Origin: Petaurus breviceps papuanus
Taxonomy: Eukaryota; Chordata; Mammalia; Diprotodontia; Petauridae
Length of the DNA stretch: 64,000 nt
Direction: 5' to 3'
NCBI GenBank assembly: GCA_028583685.1
Contig: JAMXIF010000002.1
Location: 58,078,674-58,142,673 of the forward strand
In this document: positions 57,110 through 64,000 of the stretch, piece by piece
Position numbering within the stretch: the stretch's first letter is position 1
Layout of the letters: each line of letters begins with the position of its first letter
The notes under the pieces: generated by a model
Seen by the model: the letters and a program-made list of their open reading frames with translations, nothing else
What the model was told of the DNA's origin: nothing
Databases searched by the model: none
Program-made: the position numbers and the translations under genes

Positions 57110-57440
57110 TCACTCTTTCATACAAATTGACCTATCTGATGTTCCTTGATCAAGGCAGTTCATCTTTTGCCTTCATGCCTCTGCACAGGCTGTCCCAAGG
57201 CTCAACTCAGGTGTCATCTCTTATTTCATGATTTTCCTAGCTCCTATTTCTTTCTGTTCAAATGATATTATTACTTAGCTATATAAATCTTATATCCCTG
57301 CCTCCTACAACACTGATTTTAAGCTCTTTAATAGCAGGAATTGGTTTATTCATATATTTATATCTCTAGTATCTAGCACAGGATACTACAGGTATGTACT
57401 ATTTATTTAATAAAAGCTTGTCAAATCAAATTGGATTTTA
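57110..57440 (+). repeat. L2 LINE 3' end
   Basis: 'CTTTTGCCTTCATGCCTCTG', 'CAGGTGTCATCTCTTATTTC', 'TTTTAAGCTCTTTAATAGCA' and 'TTTAATAAAAGCTTGTC' follow L2. Confidence 0.7.
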
Positions 57441-57616
57441 TTGGTAATTCCTTTAGAAGCTCAGTAAGAAATGGCAAAGACATCTTGGTGATCTGTAAAA
57501 GTAGACTACTGAATGGCACTCTGCACCATTCGCCAGTTTGTGCCTTTGATGATTTAGCTTTTTGCCTTTTTATTTATTTCCAGTTTTGATCTTTTTATCT
57601 TTTCCTAACTTATATG

Positions 57617-57873
57617 GGAGCAGCTAGGTGACACTTGTGATAGAGTGCTGGGACTAGAGTTAGGAAGACATCTCCCTGAGTTAAAATCTGACATCAGATA
57701 CTTACTAGCTGTGTGAACCTGGGCAAGTCACTTAATCCTGTTTGCCTCAGTTTCCTTATCTATAATATGAGCTGGAGAAGGAAATGGCAAACCACTCCAG
57801 TATCTTTGCTAAGAAAACCCCAAATGGGGTCATGAAGAAGAGAACATGACTGGAAAAATGACTGAACAACAAT
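57617..57873 (+). repeat. SINE with RTE-like tail, near-complete
   Basis: 'GGGAGCAGCTAGGTGACACT', 'TTACTAGCTGTGTGAACCTG', 'CCTGTTTGCCTCAGTTTCCT', 'AACCACTCCAGTATCTTTGC' and 'ACATGACTGGAAAAATGACT' then CAACAATG. Confidence 0.9.
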
Positions 57874-57874
57874 G

Positions 57875-58795
57875 AAAAACATATATGGGTTTTCTGTTTT
57901 GGCTTGGTGTGATTCTCTGATTATTCTGTTTCAGGTGAATCAGTTTGTTTTTGTTAATATGAAAGTCTACTCCCTTGAATGTGACATTTCCAACTTCTTC
58001 TCTGGCTCCTGTCTTGTTCCTTTCATTTAGGACTTCAGTTTCTCTAGAGGAGCAGCAATTCTTTCCTTGACCTCTGGCCACTGACCTTTAATCCCTCATT
58101 TCTCAATGTTCTCCATCTGGAGTCCAACAGGTAGGAGAGGCAAGATATTGTGAACTGTAGTATAAAACATGAACTAGAATTCATAAATCTAGAAAATAAA
58201 AAAAATCCATGTTTTAGCCAGCTGAAAGATCAATGCCATTATCAATTCTATAATAAGCCAGTGTAAGTCGAGAACTAAAGAATAAAAACATATATTACCC
58301 ATTCGATGGAATCTAACAGAAGCCTTGTAGTATCTGTTTAATGATGAACTAGAGTTAAGTTTACATTGTCTTTGTAATGTCATTTGGACCCCCAAATGGA
58401 AATATTGACTTTTTACAATCAAGGCTATTTTTGCTATCCTGGTTCCAGCTGGAAGAAGGAAATGTCAAAACAGGAAACAGACCCCCTGCTACAGCACCTG
58501 TTTCATCCATGCTCTCTAGTCCAACTTACAATGTAAACTGAAAATGAATCTGTCACTTTCTCAACACATTTATTTTTTATAAGGCAAATATAAGCACAGC
58601 TATCATTCATCCCCAATTCTAAATACAGAAATTATTTCATCAAAAATTGATAAAAGAAACTATTACAAAAAACCTCCATATAATGAATTCAGGTGAAAAC
58701 TGAGGCTGGTCATGGCATTTTCAGTTTCCTTATCTGTATGAAGACTTGGATTAAATGATATCCAAAGTCTTTTGTAGCTCTTGCAATATATGAGT
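57875..58795. other. Plain stretch
   Basis: No recognised feature; frames at 57830-58422 are of chance length. Confidence 0.4.
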
Positions 58796-58799
58796 TCTT

Positions 58800-59725
58800 G
58801 AATGTGCTATTTGATCAGACCATTTCCCAAGAGATAAATGACAAAGGATATGAAAAAGCAGTTTTCAAAGGAAGAATACCAAGATATCAAAAACTATTGG
58901 AAAAAATGTTCCAAAACATTAATGATTAGAGGAATGTAAATTAAGGCAACTCTGAGGTTCTACCTCACATTTATCAGAATAGAAAAAAATGATAATTGTT
59001 GAAGAGTAAGATAGGAACTTTAATGCATTGTTGCAACATCCTTGAACTCATTTAGCTATTCTCCAAAGCAGTTTGAAATTATTACTCTTCCTCCCTACCC
59101 CTCAAGCCCAAATCACTAATGTGTGAATGTCCTTTGACAATAACAGAATTGTCAGAATTTGGCAATAACAGAAGAATATCTATAATCCAAAGAGATTGAT
59201 AAAAGATGGAAAGGACCTCTATGTAAAAAAACAGATATATAAAAAATTCAGTTCTTGTAGTGGCAAACAATTGAAAATATAGAGGATACCTATCGTTTAG
59301 GAAATGACTAAACAAACTATGCTATGGGAATACAATGGATAATTTTTTTTTAAGCAATTGGGGTTAAGTAACTTGCTCAAGGTTACATGGCCAGGTGTTT
59401 CTGGGTGGGTGCTAAGTGTCTGAGCCAGGATTCGATCCCCAGGTCATCCCGACACTGGAGCCGTTGCTCTTACTCGCTGTGCTACCTGGCTGCCCCTACA
59501 ATGGATTATTATTAACATAGAAATGACAAAAGGGATGATGTCAGGGAAACCTGAGAAGACTTGCATAACATGATAGAGAGGTAAATATACAGAACCAGGA
59601 GAACAATTTGTTTAATAATATCATAAAGAAATTAAACTTAATATGTAACTGTGATCAATGGAATAACCAACCATCAGTAAATTATTGAATTGGCAATTTC
59701 TCCTCTTTCCTAGTTTCTGAACTAA
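58800..59725 (+). repeat. L1 3' region, sense, split by SINE
   Basis: 'AATGACAAAGGATATGAAAA', 'GTAAATTAAGGCAACTCTGA', 'GGTTCTACCTCACATTTATC' and later 'GGAAATGACTAAACAAACTA' are the plus-strand L1 ORF2 end and 3'UTR, the opposite strand of 61200-61560. A SINE occupies 59341-59496. Confidence 0.75.
59341..59496 (-). repeat. tRNA-SINE, long-linker subfamily, 10-bp TSD
   Basis: Reverse orientation; read on minus it starts GGGGCAGCCAGGTAGCACAG, has a tRNA B-box-like GGGATCGAATCC, the linker 'CACCCACCCAGAAACACCTG' and ends 'CCCCAATTGCTT'. TACAATGGAT flanks it at 59331-59340 and 59497-59506, inside an L1. Confidence 0.92.
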
Positions 59726-59749
59726 GCTTTGTGGTAGAAGGAAAGTTTC

Positions 59750-60112
59750 TTTTTTAATTTTTTAAATTTTTTGTCTTTATTAATTTGCTTTTTTTACTTT
59801 TAGTTTACAAGATTCAGTTCTACAATCCCTTGAGTTTCAAATTTTCTTTCCCTCCCTCTCCTCCCCCCCTCCCCCATGGCAGCATGCAATCAAGTATAGG
59901 ATCTGCGAATACTTTCACGATAGACATTAGGTTGTAAAGAAGGATAGTAACCAATGGAATGAACAATGGGAAAGAGAAAACAAAATCACACACACACGCA
60001 AAAAAGAAAGAGAGCAGGTAGTTTGCTTCAGTCTGCATTCAAACTCTATTCTTTCTAGTTCTTTCTCTGAATCTGGGCATCTCCTTCCATCATGAGTCTT
60101 TTGGAGTTGTCT
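59750..60112 (-). mobile_element. 5'-truncated L1, antisense
   Basis: About 360 bases of L1 3' end in minus orientation: T-rich left edge, 'TTTACAAGATTCAGTTCTAC', the C-rich tract at 59845-59875, 'CATGGCAGCATGCAATCAAG' and 'CATCATGAGTCTTTTGGAGT'. It aligns well with 60800-61150 and is a separate insertion. Confidence 0.85.
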
Positions 60113-60799
60113 TATAATCTCACCTGTGTCCATATGCATATAAAATGGGGGCACATAGCCCACACATGTATTATATGAGTTGATGTGCATATATATACAT
60201 ATATACACATGTGTGTATATGTGTATGTGTGTGAGCAGCATAGCTCTTCTTTTGGGATTCCAAATGGAGAAGTGGCATCTATGTCAGGGAGGGTCATGAA
60301 GACAAAATCCCTTGAAGAGATACTTTGGAACACATATAGACATTCAGGTAACTAGAAGCTGGGAGAATCCTTTTTGACTGACCCCAAAGGCAGTTCTGGC
60401 AGTGTGTTTTTTTTTTAAAGGCACTAGCCTCTAAGAGCCCTGACCATTCTCCCATGGTGGAACATCTGGTCAGAAATAATTCCATGTTGGAACTCTGAGG
60501 TAAATTCACCTAAAAACAAAACAAAACAAACAAAAAAGCAAGCCTTGAGCCTAAAGGCAAAAGCCAGTTTTCATCAGACCTTTCCTACAGCACTGTGTAC
60601 CCCTGCACATCATCAGCAAAGACAAACCAAGATCATAGATTCATTAAGAGAAAGCCAAAGATAATGATTATGCTTTAGTGACTTTTCAAAGGCATCTAGT
60701 TCTAGATGTATAGCCAATAGAAAAGACTTCTCAACCACAAAGTTAGCAGAAAAGGACTAGTTCCAAAATTTAGACATATACCTGCAAGCCTCTCCAAGA
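60113..60799. other. Unassigned stretch between two L1 3' ends
   Basis: A TA/TG-rich microsatellite lies at 60187-60232. The remainder has no recognised feature. Confidence 0.45.
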
Positions 60800-63700
60800 C
60801 TCTTTATTTTTTTTTTTGCTTTATTAATTTGTTCATTTACTTTGAGTTTACAAGATTCTGTTCCCCAGTTCTTTGAGTTTCAAATTTTCTTCCCCTCCCC
60901 CCCCCCCCCCCCCCCCCCATGGCAGCATACAATCAGGTATAGGATCTGCAGATACTTTCACATTAGACATTGGTAAGGTTATAAAGAAGGATTGTATGGG
61001 ATGGAATGAACAATGGGAAAGAGGAAACCAAACCAAACAAGAAAAAGAAAGAGAGCAGGTAGTTTGCTTCAATCTGCATTCAAATTCTGTTCTTTCTGGT
61101 TCTTTCTCTGAATGTACACATCTCTCTTCATCATGAGTCTTTTGGAGTTTACTTATAGCCCTGAATTTCTGAGAAGAGTCCGTTCTATCAAAGTTGGTCA
61201 TCACACACAAGTTGTATCTGTAATTGTGTACAAATTTTTCCTGGTTCTGCTCTTCTCACTCAGCATCAGTTTGTATAAACCTCTCCAGGTAAATATGACA
61301 TCCATCTGCTCTTCAATTCTTATGGCGCTATAGTATTCCATTACATTCATATACCATAACTTGTTTAGCCATACCCAAATTGATGGGAATCCCTTTGATT
61401 TCCAATTCTTTGCCACCACAAAAAGAGCTGCTATAAATATTTTTATATGTATTGGTCTTCCTCTGAAAACTGCCTCTTCATATCCTTTGGCCATTTATCA
61501 ATTGGGGAATGACTTGTATTCTTATAGATTTGATTCAATTCTCTGTATATTTTAGAAATGAAGCCTTTATCAGAGACATTGGTTGTAAAAAATTTTCCCA
61601 ATTTCCCACTTCCCTCTTAATCTTGGTTACATTGGCTTTGTTTGTACAGAAGCTTTTCAGTTTCACATAATCAAAATTATCCATTTTGCATTTTATGATG
61701 CTCTCTAATTTTTGTTTGGTCATGAAATCTTACCCTCTCCATAAATCTGACAGGTAAACTATTCCTTGCTTTCCCAGATTGCTTACAGTATTGGCCTTTA
61801 TACCTAGATCATGCACCCATTTAGACTTAATTTTGGTATATGGAGTTAGATAATGGTCTATGCCCAGTTTCTGCCATACTATATTTCAGTTTTCCCAGCA
61901 GTTTTTTGTCAAATAGTGAGTTCTTATCCCAAAAACTGGGGTCTTTGGGTTTATGAAAGACTAGATTATTATAGTCATTGACTGCTGAGTCCTGTGTACC
62001 CAATCTATTCCATTGTTGCACTACTCTATTCCTCAGCCAGTACCAAGTAGTTTTGATGACTGCTGCTTTATAATACAGATTCAAATCTGGTATAGCTAGG
62101 CCACCTTCCTTAGCATTTCTTTTCATTAATATCCTTGATATTCTGCACCTTTTGTTCTTCCAAATGAATTTTGCTACTATTTTTTCTAGGTCTATAAAGT
62201 AATTTTTTGGTAAATTGATTGGTATGGCACTAAATATGTAATTTAATTTAAGTAAAATTGTCATTTTTATTATATTAGATCAGCCCAACCATGAGCAATT
62301 GATGTTTTTTTTAATTAGTTAGATCTGACTTTATTTGTGTGAAAAGTGTTTTGTAGTTGTGTTCATATAGGTCCTGGGTTTGTTTTGACAGATAGATTCC
62401 CAAATATTTTATAATGTCTATAATAACTTTAAATGGGATTTCTCTTTCTATCTCTTGCTTTTGGATTTCATTAGAAATATACAGGAATGCCGAGGATTTA
62501 TGTGGTTTTATTTTATATTCTGCAACTTTGCCAAATTGTCTCAAGTAGTTTTTTACTTGATTCTTTAGGATTCTCTAAGTATATCATCATATCATCTTCA
62601 AAGAGTGATACCTTGGTCTCTTCTTTGCCTAATTTGATTTCTTTGATTTCTTTTTCTTCTCTAAATGCTATTGCTAACATTTATAGTAATAGATTGAATA
62701 AGAGGGGTGATAGTGGACACCCTTGTTTCACCCCTGATCTTATTGGAAATGCTTCTAGCTTATCCCCATTACATATAATACTTGTTGATGGCTTTAAATA
62801 GGTGTTACTTATTATTTTAAGGAAGGCTCCATTTATTCCTATACTTTCTAGTGTTTTTAATAGGAATGGATCTTGTATTTTGTCAAAAGCCTTTTCTGCA
62901 TCTGAGATAATAATGTGGTTTCTGCGAGGTTTACTGTTGATATGATTAATTATACTGATGGTTTCCCTAATATTAAATCATCCTTGCGTTCCTGGAATAA
63001 ATCCTACCTGATCAAAGTGTATTATTCTTGTGATAAGTTGCTATAGTCTTTTCGCTAATATTTTATTTAAAATTTTTGCATCTATATTCATGAGGGAAAT
63101 TGGTCTATAATTTTCTTTTTCTGTTTTATCTGTTCCTGATTTAGGTATGAGTACCATGTTTGTGTCATAAAAAGAATTTGGTAGGACTCCTTCACTAATT
63201 TTCCCACGTAGTTTGTAGAGTATTGGAATCAATTGCTCTTTAAATGTTTGATAGAATTTGCTAGTAAATCCATCTGGGCCTGGAGATTTTTTCCTAGGGA
63301 ATTGACTGATGGCTTGTTCAATTTCTTTTTCTGAGATGGGGTTATTTAAGTAATTTACTTCCTCTTAAGTTAATCTGAGCAGCTTATATTTTTGTAAATA
63401 TTCATCCATTTCCCTAAGATTGTCAAAGTTATGTGCATATAATTTGGCAAAATAATTCCTACTTATTGTTTTAATTTCCTCTTCATTGAAGGTAGATTCA
63501 CCCTTTTCATTTTTGATACTCATAATTTGGTTTTCTTCTTTCTTTTTTTATCATATTGACTAAGGGTCTATCAATTTTATTGTTTTTTTTTTCATAAAAC
63601 CAGCTATTAGTTTTATTTATTAATTCAATAGTTTTCTTAATTTCAATTTTATTAATCTCTCCTTTGGGTTTCATTATTTCTTAGTATTTAATTGCAGATT

Positions 63701-64000
63701 TTCAATTTGTTCTTTTTCTAGCTGTTTCAATTGCATGCCTAATTCATTGATCTCTCTTTTCTCTAGTTTATTCATGTATGCACTCAGTGATATAAAATTT
63801 CCCCTAAGAACTGCCTTTGATGCATCCCACAATTTTTGGTATGTTGGCTCATTATTATAATTCTCTTTAATGAAGTTACTGATTGTTTCTATGATTACTT
63901 GTTTAACCCACTCATTCTTTAGGATTAAATTGTTTAGTTTCCAATTAGTCTTTAGTCTGTCTTGTCATGGCCCTTTATGGCATATGATTTTTATTGCATC
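60800..64000 (-). mobile_element. L1 LINE, antisense, broken ORF2, runs off window
   Basis: Minus-strand L1 with its 3' end near 60803 (poly-T on plus at 60807-60817) and continuing past 64000. The 3'UTR holds a 22-base C run (60897-60918; G-rich on the coding strand), a feature known from mammalian L1. ORF2 parts, from 3' to 5': C-terminal domain at 62264-61827 ('FIWKNKRCRISRILMKRNA', 'LNLYYKAAVIKTTWYWLRN'), reverse transcriptase with '[11 protein letters not shown]' near 62730 and '[11 protein letters not shown]' at 62580-62610, and '[19 protein letters not shown]' with '[19 protein letters not shown]' at 63232-63041. The catalytic block is FEDD (62591-62602) rather than FADD. Stops within the reverse transcriptase make it inactive. 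Beyond 63300 lies the linker between endonuclease and reverse transcriptase; the 5' half is outside the window. Confidence 0.92.

Noticed and set aside
60113-60799. An extension of the L1 at 59750
   Set aside because: The sequence departs from the L1 at about 60112 and only returns to L1 at 60800 with a new 3' end, so there are two insertions.
1-64000. CRISPR array, operon, riboswitch or prokaryotic features
   Set aside because: The window is clearly vertebrate nuclear DNA with SINEs, LINEs and microsatellites; no spaced direct-repeat array or compact gene layout exists.

Overview
This window looks like intergenic or intronic DNA from a marsupial (metatherian) nuclear genome. The evidence is the repeat content: many tRNA-derived SINEs of the marsupial type (tRNA-like head, a 'GTGACCTTGGGCAAGTCAC' middle and a 'CCCCAATTGCC' end), longer SINEs with an RTE-like tail ending in ACAACAA, marsupial-style L1 and half-L1 (HAL1) LINEs, RTE, L2 and L3/CR1 LINE remains, MIRs and several small DNA transposons. 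The exact species cannot be told from the sequence. I see no intact host protein-coding gene, no tRNA or rRNA gene and no CRISPR array. Two short N gaps (16361-16460 and 28925-28934) sit inside microsatellites.

Layout. 1-7.7 kb: SINEs, a local duplication with a hairpin, and an RTE LINE whose endonuclease half is inverted relative to its reverse transcriptase half. 8.5-15.5 kb: two processed host pseudogenes. One is FAM210A (minus strand). The other is METTL22 (plus strand), which was later split by one arm of a 360-bp, about 98% identical inverted repeat and then hit in its 3'UTR by a 3-kb HAL1 flanked by a 14-bp target duplication. 15.5-27 kb: MIR/L2 debris, SINEs, two well-marked hAT miniature elements and long plain stretches. 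27.5-28.3 kb: a probable solo LTR. 29-43 kb: mostly single-copy AT-rich sequence with scattered SINEs, a GC-rich mariner-type MITE (38.87-39.28 kb) and a candidate conserved non-coding block near 40 kb. 43-47.4 kb: a hAT element, an unclassified block with tandem repeats, and a broken Ty3/Gypsy (sushi-class) fragment, part of which reappears inverted 1.3 kb away. 47.8-51.2 kb: a second HAL1 plus L1 pieces. 51-58.8 kb: MIR, L3/CR1, L2 and SINEs. 58.8-64 kb: a cluster of L1 copies in both orientations, the last running off the window end with a broken ORF2.

The genes do not work together as a system. What unites the window is its record of retrotransposition (processed pseudogenes, HAL1, nested SINEs) and of several short local duplications, direct and inverted. 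I found no evidence for a new functional biological system. The best leads are the METTL22/inverted-repeat locus, the complete HAL1, a distinct young-looking SINE subfamily and the repeated signs of local copy-and-insert rearrangement.
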